Assembly (NCBI GenBank): GCA_039545275.1
Contig: BCHS01000004.1
Coordinates: forward strand, 759,078 to 823,077
Length of the DNA: 64,000 nt
DNA from: Pseudomicrostroma phylloplanum
Lineage: Eukaryota > Basidiomycota > Exobasidiomycetes > Microstromatales
Reading direction: 5' to 3'
Under the pieces are notes generated by a model, which did not search any database, was not told the origin of the DNA, and saw only the letters and a program-made list of their open reading frames with translations. Shown piece after piece: positions 20,801 through 30,208 of the stretch (the first letter of the stretch is position 1; every line of letters starts with the position of its first letter). The position numbers were made by a program, and so were the translations under genes.

Positions 20801-23215
20801 TTCACTAACCTCCGTGTGGACGCTGCGCTTAGGATCCTGTGCGACAAGCTCTTCTTGCGAGCTGAGACCCAGCAGGTCGATCGTATATTGGCTGCCTTCA
20901 GTAGGCGATACTGGCTCTGCAATCCTTCTTCCGTCTGCGGATCGGCCGACAGCGTTCACGCCGTCGTGTTCTCGCTCCTCCTGCTCAATACCGACTTGCA
21001 TGTCGCTGACATCTCGGAGAGGATGACGAAGTCGCAGTTCGTCAAGAACACTCTGTCGGCCTTGCGTGAGGCGAGCAGTCTGGATCAAGAGCTGGGCATG
21101 CCGCTTAGCCCTCACAAGTCTAATAACAGAGGTGCTGTGTTCGACCCGACCTTGTCACAGCATTCGGAGAGGGACAGCGATTCGATGAGCTTGCAGAGCA
21201 GGAGTTGGAGGCCTGATCACAATGATTCCTCGTCGCTGGCAGACACCTCTAAGCCAGTACGGAGAGACAGCATAAGCTCCTTGACACCTCCGGCCCCAGT
21301 CGGTGGTGGCGGCAGCTTTACAAGGGGATCTTTCTCCCGCAGTAGCCCTGTGCCCGGCACTTCTCACAACGGCGAAGGCGATCTCGAAGCAGTCCTCAAG
21401 GAGATGTACGTCGCCGTCAAAAGCGATCGCATCCGACTGCCGATGAGCGAGGTAGCTCCGCCCGACCATCTGAAATCCTTCCCTGGTCGCAAAGGCAGTA
21501 GACCCAACCTCGGTCCGCCCTCGGCCTCGTCGAACAGCTCGAACCGAGTGTCGCAGCTCAAGAGAGGCAGTATTCGAGGCATGGCCGGTCTCTTGGGAGT
21601 TACGTCTGCCATCAGAAACGAGGACCTTGGTTCGCAGAGCTCTTTCGGATCCCGCTCTGTCAACGACAGCTGGATGACAGGAGGAACCGGCTTGGGTGGA
21701 AGTCAAAGCCCCGGCGGTACTTCGATGACGAGCGCAGGCTCCGCGCCACAGACTCCTGCTGCCTCTCTAGGCTTTGCGAACACCCTGTTCGCCCAGAATG
21801 TCATCAAGGAGGCTCGAGAGGACGGCAGGACCAGTGACGAAATGCAGAGGCCAGCCTCGATTGCTTCTACCGTTGATGACCTCACTGACAACGAGCTTGC
21901 TCTGATCGGTGCTCCTTGGGCCAAGGAAGGTGTCCTCTCCCGCAAGCAATACTGGGAGGCTCCACAGAAGCGGGCAAAGGACAAGAACTGGACCGAGACC
22001 TTCGTTGTTGTATCGAAAGGCACCCTTTCGATGTTCAAGTTCGGAGAGAGCTCTTCCTCAAGTGGTGCCAAAGGAGGCGGCGGCTACGGTGGCGGCAACT
22101 GGCTGTCCAATGCTACGAGTTTGGGCGAGTTTACCCTTGCTCATACTCTTGCGAACTCGCTTCCACCACCCGGATACAATCGCGCACGTCCGCACGTCCT
22201 AGCTCTCACTCTGCCATCTGGTGCCGTCTACTTCTTCCAGGCGGGCACCGAGGACCTCGTACAGGAATGGGTATCTACCTGCAACTACTGGGCTGCAAGG
22301 ACCAGTCGGCCTCCCTTGGCCGGCGGAGTGTCGAACATGGAGTACGGTTGGAACAAGGTGATGGCTAGTCCCGATGACGAAGAGGAAGACAGCTACGAGA
22401 GCACCGAGCCTGGCGAATATCTGGCAGACGACGGCGCGTCGAGTCACGGCGATACTTCGACCACCACCTGGTCTACGCTCGCTACTCCACCCGACGGCAG
22501 CATCTACCGCTCCCTGATGAACAGAGGCACAGCTGCAAATGCAGACAATCGCAGCATCATGAGCGGGCGGTCGGGCCGATCAATGGCCTCGAACGTAGCT
22601 AATTACACGAGTTGGCAAGATGCAGCTGCCAATGGGCTGGGCGGTGACTCGCTCGGCAAACCACGCCTTGGCAATCGAACTCCGAGCATCGCCTCAGGCT
22701 ACACCGGTACTGGCGTTCGGAATGCTCTGTCCCCGCCCGCGCACCGAAGCCGTCCTCCAGCCTCAATCCGCAGCCTGTCGTCCTTGAACCCTTCGATGGG
22801 TGGTGCCGCGCGTTCAGCAGATGACCGGGCTCGCATCAACGAGTGGAAGGCCCCTGTGGCTCCCAGCATGCCGAGTGCCCTGCGCGAGGAAGAGCAGATG
22901 GAGGCATGTCTGGCCTACATTGCTCGCACTGAAGCAGAGCTGACCTCGCACAACGAGCTTCGTCAGCCCATGCTGGCCCTGTACAACCCGCGTGGGCCAA
23001 ATTACGGGAAAGCTCTTGCAAATTGGCAACGCAAGAGTGGCCACCTGCTAGCAGAATTGGTCAAGTGGAAAGGGTATGTAGAGTCTCTGAATGCTGCACT
23101 GAGGCTGAGGTTGCAGAAGAGGGACGAGAGGGCCATTGAGACCTCGTTGACGCGTGCGGACGAAGAGATGGCAAAGGTTCAGGAGGAAGAGGAGGAAGGA
23201 CCGATCCTCGTCTGA
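17816..23215 (+). CDS. Sec7-PH ARF guanine-nucleotide exchange factor (EFA6/Yel1-like), 1799 aa
   Basis: A single exon of 5.4 kb. Residues 1-940 are disordered, rich in Ser, Pro and Thr, with a basic patch FKERFKKTSGFLKRF near residue 350. The Sec7 domain is at about 950-1085: WMAKEKVAEWLGGLGALNEAA, then FDFTNLRVDAALRILCDKLF, a Glu-finger region AETQQVDRIL, and FSLLLLNTDLHV. The catalytic glutamate is therefore kept although the surrounding residues differ from the usual LPGEAQ. A PH domain follows at about 1368-1500 (WTETFVVVSKGTLSMFKF ... PSGAVYFFQAGTEDLVQEW). A C-terminal helical segment at about 1690-1775 (MEACLAYIARTEAEL, YVESLNAALRLRLQKRDE) completes the Sec7-PH-coiled-coil order of the EFA6/PSD family. 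Those proteins activate ARF6-type GTPases at the plasma membrane and cortex; yeast Yel1 acts on Arf3. The substrate GTPase is inferred. Confidence 0.9.
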   Translation: MPSPFKAGTGNAVFLPPPPSTASSGRSQPSPSGTNNKSGSPSRRWLFSKPSSSTSEANFSDLRKTTSQTSNSRSLLSSEADRRYEGLAEEPAVPSIPSNSSKPTTSSTTGAYAAVSSSSSGPRGRSVPGGRTLSGAKTGSQIGKSFETLLASNETWVLKSTTAEERSTPPESPSAASTDLSPHSPASAMAGFRLGTSSGHRPWRSPRTDPAANASSPPPDSSEGEGGLAPPLSAHTLATRVTSSQGGETSEINTGQERDDPPLSPSSSKFGVIDAHRLSSSAMPPPSFSKNDGRQSATGFRPVSRSKLNGTDALTGRSSAATEEGALSSSGPSSDPSGPNAQSTPSTFKERFKKTSGFLKRFTSRDASSSSTNSDEKKVYSKQTSSGARQSTPSLHHISTVNDSASYAGTASLPPSPSPGRSRGASTLDPPSVPVPAIPAKYADGANRPQSLSQSGSGHLGGSERHGATKAAPPLTATISLQGRPTGLAAPINLIPGIRSVSAPGVSVTSMAIGPISSSRPGNGMNNEDGIKKGVMPISSSATELRSTLKAWEREMDDTLKESAQDLEEKTKIPEKTSWGPSPTLPQLELGTDMGGASRGGDGALSSLLGDDHTQSRTIGSSSAPNTPTVPTHSPQAPRPAAAQMRPTTSLGAAAVIVDGKPVHRPWERSRSPFLSPGEETSSQSGSSAMASTLSADGHRLPRLPSRAPLTPESDPKSDSIQTSSGQAGHRKPPPLSAVSDQASLAHLPSPPVSASRSERTFESRAAPSPGSNKPRDSVSGASMGTFETADETSEAPAITGGASQADIGVTSAGVEDDEPIEIPPEETIRLITDTGPTQPTSHEMAEDSTLTITPSSEPQIEAGASGHPTREASTVAPLPSDLTEHRLAPWSSPAPALEAQMSRSSHHTLPRSSSPTRSRPSTSQNRRHPLNAASSMSEPEAALDEAAQEQAKQLADRCWQEDETWMAKEKVAEWLGGLGALNEAARDYYFENFDFTNLRVDAALRILCDKLFLRAETQQVDRILAAFSRRYWLCNPSSVCGSADSVHAVVFSLLLLNTDLHVADISERMTKSQFVKNTLSALREASSLDQELGMPLSPHKSNNRGAVFDPTLSQHSERDSDSMSLQSRSWRPDHNDSSSLADTSKPVRRDSISSLTPPAPVGGGGSFTRGSFSRSSPVPGTSHNGEGDLEAVLKEMYVAVKSDRIRLPMSEVAPPDHLKSFPGRKGSRPNLGPPSASSNSSNRVSQLKRGSIRGMAGLLGVTSAIRNEDLGSQSSFGSRSVNDSWMTGGTGLGGSQSPGGTSMTSAGSAPQTPAASLGFANTLFAQNVIKEAREDGRTSDEMQRPASIASTVDDLTDNELALIGAPWAKEGVLSRKQYWEAPQKRAKDKNWTETFVVVSKGTLSMFKFGESSSSSGAKGGGGYGGGNWLSNATSLGEFTLAHTLANSLPPPGYNRARPHVLALTLPSGAVYFFQAGTEDLVQEWVSTCNYWAARTSRPPLAGGVSNMEYGWNKVMASPDDEEEDSYESTEPGEYLADDGASSHGDTSTTTWSTLATPPDGSIYRSLMNRGTAANADNRSIMSGRSGRSMASNVANYTSWQDAAANGLGGDSLGKPRLGNRTPSIASGYTGTGVRNALSPPAHRSRPPASIRSLSSLNPSMGGAARSADDRARINEWKAPVAPSMPSALREEEQMEACLAYIARTEAELTSHNELRQPMLALYNPRGPNYGKALANWQRKSGHLLAELVKWKGYVESLNAALRLRLQKRDERAIETSLTRADEEMAKVQEEEEEGPILV

Positions 23216-23951
23216 GAGGCTGGACGAGGCGGTCACGTAGCGTAGCAATGGACGTGGATGGGGTGAGAGAGTCGTTGTGCAATTTTACCTTCAATAGCTT
23301 GACCCGATCTAATGATACCTCTGCATGTTGTTAAGTGCCTAGCAGCGAAAGTGTGCTCCTCCCTCTTGGCGTGTGCACGGATTTGCGTAGCCGCCCAGAC
23401 GCCATGGGATCGGAACGGAGACAGAGGCGGAGCGCTGCGCTGGTCGCCTGGCTTGCACGGTCCGCCGGCACACAAGGCAAGGCGCGTCGGAAACGGGCGA
23501 GTGTGGAGACATTGAGCCCTTTGTCCCCTGCTCCTCCTCATCCGTCCTTCTTTCTGGCTGCCTTGGTACCGATATTCACTGCGAGGGGACTCAGTGTGCT
23601 GTAGTCTTACTTTCTCTGAACGCCAGCTCCGTCCTCACTACCTCTCCCGCACTAGCTCTCCTCGAGGCAGACCAGACCTCTCAAGGACAACTTGCCATCG
23701 AACGCAGCGCAGCGCACCTCTCGCCCCGGTCGTATAGAGTCTCTCGACCAGCTTCCACTGCTCTAGCCGCGTCGCAGCATCAACTCCCAGCTAGCTTGAG
23801 CTGTGTTAGATCATCTTAAGCAGCGCCTCTGGAGCGCTGGTTTGAGTAAGGGCGCTTCCAACCTCGTCGACCTCGCTACTGCAAGCTCTGTACGCAGCTA
23901 GCTGGCTGAATATTCACCCGCCCCGTCTCAGCCCAACGACCTTCTGCGAAC
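23216..23951. promoter_or_regulatory. Upstream region of AP-1 beta
   Basis: 736 nt between plus-strand genes. Several short spurious ORFs and no coding signature. It is presumed to hold a 3' UTR and the adaptin promoter. Confidence 0.5.
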
Positions 23952-26614
23952 ATGTCGGCCAACGCAGATGCGAAGCTCTTCCAGCGGAACAAGGTTCAAG
24001 AGCTTCGCGCTGACCTCCTCTCGGACAAGAAGGACAAGGGATGGGTACGCAAGAAGACGACGCTGAAGAAGATCATCGCCAATGCGACGATGGGCAATGA
24101 TATGAGTGGGCTGTTCAACGAGGTGGTGGACTGCATGAGCATCCAAGTGTTGGAGATCAAAAAGATGGTTTGTGAGTAATGGAAAGCAGCTTGTGTTGCT
24201 GAGCTATGGAGTCTGTGGAGCTGACGAGATTTTCTATTGGCTCGAAATTAGACCTCTACCTGGTCAATTACGGACGCTCAAAACCAGAGCAAGTGGCCAA
24301 CGCCATCCCCGGCTTCCTCTCGGACTGCAATGACCGCAATCCTCTGATCCGGGGTCTGGCTATCCGAACCATGTCCTATATTCCCGTCCCTACGATCCTC
24401 TCTGCCCTTCTCGATCCTCTTCGTCACTCCCTCAAAGACTCGGACCCCTACGTGCGAAAGACGGCAGCCATCTGTGTAGCCAAGCTGTACATGCACGACA
24501 AGCGTACCGTGGAGAAGCACGGGCTTATCTCGAGCTTGAGAGATTTGCTGGCGGACACCAACTCGACGGTCGTGGCGAATGCGGTGGCCGCGCTGACGGA
24601 GATCAGCGAGAGGAGCGATAATATTCAATTGAAGCTCAACCTTACCATTGCGAGTAAGCTGGTAAGCGCTTTGCCGGACTGTTCAGAGTGAGTAGCTAAA
24701 AGAGGCAGCAGGCTCTTGATCGTAGAGAGTAGAGCTGACTCTATCCTGCCTCCTGCTCGCTTCCAGGTGGGGTCAGACGTACATCCTGGAGTCTCTCATG
24801 TTCTTTGTACCGGCCGACTATGCCGACGCCGAGATTCTCGCGGAAAGGATTGCCGTACGACTGCAGCATGCCAATTCGGCCGTGGTACTGACGAGTACCA
24901 AGGTCATCCTGTATCTGATGAACTACATTGCCAGCGCGGAGTTCAAGGAGTCTTTGTGTAAGAAGCTCAGCGGGCCATTGGGTGAGTAGAAATAGACATG
25001 GGGTGAAGGCAAGGTCTTGCGTCTGACAGCCTCTTTGCCGCCCGTCTCTCGCCTCGTTCCAACGTAGTCACGCTCCTGTCTTCTGGACCTGAAGTGCAAT
25101 ACGTTGCGCTCCGGAACATCCTCCTCGTGATCCAACGTCGACCAATCGTGTTGCAGAACGAAGTCAAGGTCTTCTTCTGCAAGTACAATGATCCGATCTA
25201 TGTCAAGATGGCAAAGTTGGAGATCATCTATCGCTTGGCCAACGAGAAGAACGTAGAGCAGGTCTTAGCAGAGCTGAGAGAGTATGCCACGGAAGTCGAT
25301 GTCGACTTTGTGCGCAAATCTGTACGGTCCATTGGACGCCTAGCGCTGAAGATCACCTCTTTCGCAGACCGTTGCGTCGAGGTGCTCCTCTCCCTGATCA
25401 GCACAAAGGTCAACTACGTAGTGCAAGAGGCAATCGTTGTCATCAAGGACATCTTCCGCAAATACCCTAATCAGTACGAGAGCGTCATTGCCACGCTCTG
25501 CGAAAATCTGGACTCGCTGGATGAACCGGAGGCCAGGGCCGCTATGATTTGGATCATCGGACAGTACGCGGACAGGATCGAGAACAGTGATGAGCTGCTG
25601 GAAGACTTTCTATTCTCCTTCCTAGAGGAGCCTGCAGAGGTGAGTCCTGAGCAAGCGTGCCCAGAACGACGATGGCAAGGCTGAGCGACTGACCTTGCAT
25701 CCTTTCATCTTGTTCAGGTGCAACTGGCACTTCTCACTGCCACTGTCAAGCTGTTCCTCAAGCGCCCTGCAGCAGGTGGCGAGCTCGTCCCCAAGGTCTT
25801 GAAGTGGGCCACAGAGGAGGTGGAGAATCCAGACGTGCGAGACCGTGGGTTCATGTACTGGCGCCTGCTGTCGACCGATCCGGCAGCTGCCAGAGACATT
25901 GTCCTGGTGGAGAAGCCCGCCATCAGCACAGAGACGGATCGGATGGATCGCCAAGTGCTGGATCAGCTGCTACTGCACGGCGCGTCCCTTGCTAGTATTT
26001 TCCACCGCCAGCCTCAGACCTTTATCCGGGGCGCCAAGGCCAGGCATCTACCCGACTCTAATGCGTTAGATGAGGTCGCCCGTCGCACGGCAAGTGCGCA
26101 TCTTCACTCGAAGCCGATCCAGAGGGGCGCCTACGTACCAGCCGCCAACGAGAAGAGCAATGGAGGCGAGAAGAAAGCGGCTCCGCCAGCTCTGCCCTCT
26201 CGTCCCTCTACGAATAGCATTCCACAATACAATGGCGCAGATGGGGCGGGGATCATGGACACTAATGGTGGTACGGCGACTATCACCGCCAGCTCTAGCA
26301 AATACAGCAACTTCAGCACCGGCACCGATGGCGGCGGTGTGGGTGGAGGTTCTCTATCCCCTCCTCTCTCTCCAGTCGAGTCTAATGCCTTTTCGGGCTC
26401 TGGCAATGCAAAGTACGACGCAGGCCGAGCTGGGGCTGGCAGTGGTACCATGGCGGTGCCCGTGGATGACGATGGGCCAGATCCGTACTCTATGCTGGCA
26501 GACTTGGAGCAGGACTATGCTTCTGGAAGCGGAGGGGGTGGGGCGTATCGGACAGACCCACCTCTGCCGAAGAGGTCAGGTCTAAGCGGATGGAAGGACG
26601 ATCTGCTGGGGTAG
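23952..26614 (+). CDS. APL2: AP-1 clathrin adaptor complex beta subunit, 779 aa
   Basis: Exons: 23952-24171, 24252-24687, 24767-24981, 25068-25639, 25718-26614; introns of 78-86 nt. The whole trunk is present: [20 protein letters not shown] at the start, [18 protein letters not shown] across splice 1, [67 protein letters not shown] and [21 protein letters not shown] Gly/Ser-rich hinge of about 170 residues follows and the protein stops at WKDDLLG, without the C-terminal appendage found in animal beta subunits, as in other fungal AP-1 beta chains. The complex sorts cargo with clathrin at the trans-Golgi and endosomes. AP-2 beta is the alternative, and trunk sequence alone does not exclude it by eye. 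Confidence 0.93.
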
Positions 26615-26756
26615 CTTGCCAAATGAACGAAGAGCATGCATAGACACTTGACGTGGCGCATTGTGACGCTTCCTGTTGTGGTGCAATTGCATCGCCATCC
26701 CCCCTCTTCTCCTGTTTCTTCGATCTTACCAATACCACTTCGATATCGACCATGAT

Positions 26757-26785
26757 GCGTGTGCGTGTGCGTGTGTGGGTCTGTG
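26757..26785. repeat. GTGTGC tract
   Basis: Imperfect alternation of GC and GT dinucleotides downstream of the AP-1 beta stop, about 790 nt upstream of the Mid2-like ATG. Confidence 0.85.
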
Positions 26786-27030
26786 GCGTCGCGACACCCT
26801 CCTCTCGATGGTGGCTGAGGGCTGGCCTGCCCAGAATAGACGCAGCGTGGGGTGCCCCACGGCTACTCTACTGCCGCGTGTGGCCGTCGGGAATGCGGCG
26901 ACGCGGGAAGGGGGGTCTCTCACCAGTCGGCAATCTGCGCCGAGGCGATTCCTCACGCGGGTCCTGTCCTGGCTTGCTGCCTTGTGACGCCCGGCGGCGC
27001 GGCGAGGGCGAGGATTTCGTGCCCTGCAGC

Positions 27031-27080
27031 CTGGCCTGGCCTGGCCTGGCTTGCCTGCCTGCCTGCCTGCCTGCCTTGGC
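27031..27080. repeat. CTGGC x4 followed by TGCC tandem repeat
   Basis: Four CTGGC units run straight into TGCC units. The unit and the partnership with a nearby GT tract match the arrangement at 12006-12188. Confidence 0.9.
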
Positions 27081-27546
27081 TCTGCCGCGTACTGCCCCAT
27101 CCACCTCCCTCGCCTCCCTTTCACCGTTTTCTCTCCACTTCACAGGCAGAGGGTCTCTGTCTCTCTCTCTCCCTCTGGCTCCTGGCAGGTCTGTACGTTT
27201 CACCTCATTCTGCATCTCCTTCCATCTCATCACTTCTACTCCTCCAACTCGTCACTAGGGCTCCTTCAGGTACTTTGGGTTCCTTACGACCTTTTTCTCA
27301 CCCTCATCCGCCCCACAATCAGCCGCCTTGTAGGAAATCTGGCTATACCGGAGCATTCTTTTAAGCAGCAGTCGCATTAAAGCAAGCATTCCTCCTCTGC
27401 AGCCGTCCGATTGTCCCTGATCTCCTCCAACAATCATTCACCAAAGTAGACCCAAAAGGGAAGGCTCAAGTCTAGCTTAGCTCAACCTCCGCTTGGTCAC
27501 GTCGCGTCCCTTTGTCTTCCTCTCCCCCCTCCATATCTCCTCCGGC

Positions 27547-29256
27547 ATGACCTTACACACTGTCTACATCCGCCAGGCGGACGATGGCTCGAGCTCCTCA
27601 GGCGGCAGCGGAAGCTCGTCTACCAGTGCTGGCAATGGTAACGGCAATGGTAACGGCAATGGTGGAAGCGGCAGCACCGCCGGTTCATCATCCACCTCTA
27701 ACAATGGTGGTGGCTCGGGATCGACCAGTACCACTGGCGGCAATGGTGGCGGCAACGGTGGGACTACCTCGACCTTTACCTCGACCTCGACAGTAGACTC
27801 TGGCAGCGATAGCACTAGCGCAGCTGCTTCTACTAGAGGCAGCAGGACTACCGCCGGTGCATCTACAGTCACGGAGACGGTGGCGGGCTCGCAGAGTGTC
27901 TTTACTGCCACTTCGGGCACTTCCGTCGTCCTTTCCACTGCGACCTCGCCCGGCACTCAGACCAACGTCGTCGTCGTGACACAGTCCGCTTCAAGCAGCG
28001 ATGGCAGTAGCACCAATGGCACTACCTCCAATGATTCTTCCTCTGGAGGGTCTTCCAACGCGGGCCTGATCGGTGGTGTTGTAGGAGGTGTAGTGGGAGG
28101 ACTGGCGCTCCTCACGCTCCTTGCCGCCATCCTGTTCCTCTGGAAGCGCAGGAGGGCAAGGACCGGTCACGGCTACTTCCTCTGCCTCGGCACTCGCCCT
28201 CTCTCCGACAAGGAAATTGACTGGACCGACTTCGATCCTGCAGCACCTAGCGGTACAGCTGGCGGTGCTGCCGCCGCAGGTGGAGCGGCTGCAGCTGCTG
28301 GCGGAAGGAGAAACCGAAGGGACCCTACCACCGGAGCTACATTGCCGGCCGGCTTCGAGGACGAGGACCCTGAGAATTACGGCGATGACAACAACCCTGA
28401 GATGAGCCAGTACGCTGGCGGTGCTGGAGTGGCTGGCGCTGGCGCAGCCGGATATTACGCTGGACAGCACAACACTTCGGACGAAAGCAGCCCGCCGCAG
28501 ACTTCCTGGAATGCCTACCCCAACGGCGGACCTAACAGTGGCAATGGCTCTGCTCTCGCAGGAGCCGGCGCTAGCGGAGCCAATCAGCCTTCGTACGCTC
28601 ATCTAGACCCACCCGAAGTGAGAGAACAACGCGCAAGGGAGCAAGCAGCTCTCTCTGCTGCCGGCTCTGCTCTGGGAGCAGGCGGTACAGCAGCTGCCTA
28701 CTCTCAATCGGGCCACTCGGGAAGCTACCATCAGCACCATCCTTCTCTCGTACCCGGCATCTCCTCTACTGGCTCGCCCAATGAAGACATGGGAGGCGCC
28801 GGTCGTCGACCCTCTTCTGGCTCTATGAACAACATGTACAACGGAGGCGGTGGCGCTGGGTACGGATATGGAGCTGCTCCTCCGCCGGCGTACTTTGATG
28901 CTCCTGGTCAACAACAGCAACGGCAGAGGTACCCAACCAACTCTTCGCAAGCTCACAGCGGTGGAGGAGGAGGAGGCAGCGGCACTGCAGACAACTACGG
29001 ATACGGCTCTGGCGCTGGCGCCGGTAGTGCCGTTGGAACCGGTGTAAGCAGTGGAGACTACGACGACGATGACGAGATTGCACGAGACTATCTGGCTGCC
29101 ACTGGCGCTGGAGGCGGCAGTGGATCGGCTGGAGGCAGACTCATGCTCTCCAACCCGGACGATGCAGATGATGACGAAGACGAGGGAGCGGCGAGACAGG
29201 CTGCCGCCTCTGGCAAGGACTCGGCGCCTAGTGGCGGCACATGGAGGGCAGTTTAA
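27547..29256 (+). CDS. Mid2-like single-pass membrane protein with Ser/Gly-rich ectodomain, 569 aa
   Basis: The first ATG is at 27547; the frame upstream has only non-ATG codons. The N-terminus is MTLHTVYIRQADDG, without a signal peptide. Residues 15-170 are Ser/Thr/Gly-rich with Asn-Gly repeats and would be heavily O-mannosylated if outside. The helix at about 172-198 (GLIGGVVGGVVGGLALLTLLAA) is of the Gly-zipper type seen in Mid2/SKG6-like sensors and is followed by WKRRRARTGHG. The cytosolic tail of about 370 residues is rich in Gly, Ala, Tyr and Ser, with acidic stretches. No intron. By layout it resembles yeast Mid2/Mtl1 cell-wall stress sensors; signalling to Rho1 is only an analogy. 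Confidence 0.75.
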   Translation: MTLHTVYIRQADDGSSSSGGSGSSSTSAGNGNGNGNGNGGSGSTAGSSSTSNNGGGSGSTSTTGGNGGGNGGTTSTFTSTSTVDSGSDSTSAAASTRGSRTTAGASTVTETVAGSQSVFTATSGTSVVLSTATSPGTQTNVVVVTQSASSSDGSSTNGTTSNDSSSGGSSNAGLIGGVVGGVVGGLALLTLLAAILFLWKRRRARTGHGYFLCLGTRPLSDKEIDWTDFDPAAPSGTAGGAAAAGGAAAAAGGRRNRRDPTTGATLPAGFEDEDPENYGDDNNPEMSQYAGGAGVAGAGAAGYYAGQHNTSDESSPPQTSWNAYPNGGPNSGNGSALAGAGASGANQPSYAHLDPPEVREQRAREQAALSAAGSALGAGGTAAAYSQSGHSGSYHQHHPSLVPGISSTGSPNEDMGGAGRRPSSGSMNNMYNGGGGAGYGYGAAPPPAYFDAPGQQQQRQRYPTNSSQAHSGGGGGGSGTADNYGYGSGAGAGSAVGTGVSSGDYDDDDEIARDYLAATGAGGGSGSAGGRLMLSNPDDADDDEDEGAARQAAASGKDSAPSGGTWRAV

Positions 29257-30208
29257 GATGAGCTCAGCAGTTATATAGAAGCACTCAGAATTAAACTCGG
29301 ATAAGCACTTGTTGATTTTTTCGGATCCTCTTCAGACATTCACTTTCCATTCTGGCTCTTGTCCGTACATTACTCCTACTTCAGGATACCTCCTCTTCTT
29401 CTCTACCTTTTTTTCCCTTCGGCCTTCCCTTCTTTGGTAGTTTCTTGCTTGTCATCCTTCCTCTTCATGACGAAGAGACGAGTCGTCGTCGTGATCCCTC
29501 TCCAATGGAAATTCCTTTGTAGCATTTTCTCCACTGCCACTGCCCCTGTCCCTGTCCTCGTGACTCTTCCCGAGCTCAGATTAGAATAGGGGCTTCATCG
29601 CAGCTGCTGCGCGTCTCGTCTCTTGCGCCACAGCCACGCTCCGGCCCGCTCCCACTTTGCTCTTTTGCTCTTTTGCTGTCAGGTCGTGGCCGCAAGCCAA
29701 GCCAAGCCGGGACTGGAGAAGCGGAGGTGAACCGGAGAATTGGTGGATGGGAGCTTAGGCCTGCTTCTGAGTGGGGGCCACGGGGAGAGCTTGGACCTTG
29801 CGAAGCCCCTCTTCACCTTACAAAACCAGGTAGCTCAGCTTTAATGCCGTATCGACTTCATTGACTCGTAGCGTCTCGCAGCACTTTCGTGTGGCGCTCA
29901 ACGCCTCGACCAGAGAGCTTCCTACCTCACATCCAGTCTGCCCCTGGGCAGTCCCTCCTCGCCTTCCGCTTTGGCCCAAATCCGCAAAGCACATCCCTCC
30001 CGCCTCACCGGCCACTTTCCAGTGACGAGTGTCAATAGGGGCTCACCCGCTCAACCGACAAGCACCGCCTCTCCGGCCCTCTTGAACCTCTGTGCACTCG
30101 CCCACGCTTGTCTCTCCCCCCTTTTCCCCCTCTCGCACATCTTGGCAAAAAGTAACGCGCAGCGCATATATCCCGCGCCCGCACGCAGAGACGGACGCAG
30201 GAGTAACG
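29257..30208. promoter_or_regulatory. Upstream region of the NDR-family kinase
   Basis: 952 nt between plus-strand genes. It is T- and CT-rich to about 29470. A TATA-like CATATAT lies at 30165-30171, some 40 nt before the kinase ATG. No credible gene seen. Confidence 0.5.

Larger units (their letters stand above)
26615..27546. promoter_or_regulatory. Upstream region of the Mid2-like gene with repeats
   Basis: 932 nt. It has a GTGTGC tract near the left end, a CTGGC/TGCC tract in the middle and long CT-rich runs at 27140-27180. I see no gene; ORFs through the repeats are low-complexity. Confidence 0.5.

Noticed and set aside
27493..27546. Upstream extension of the Mid2-like protein
   Set aside because: The frame is open but begins with TTG; the first ATG is at 27547. 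The same reasoning moved the starts of the LAT transporter, KNR4-like, Nudix, TFA1, MED7 and UTP15 genes.
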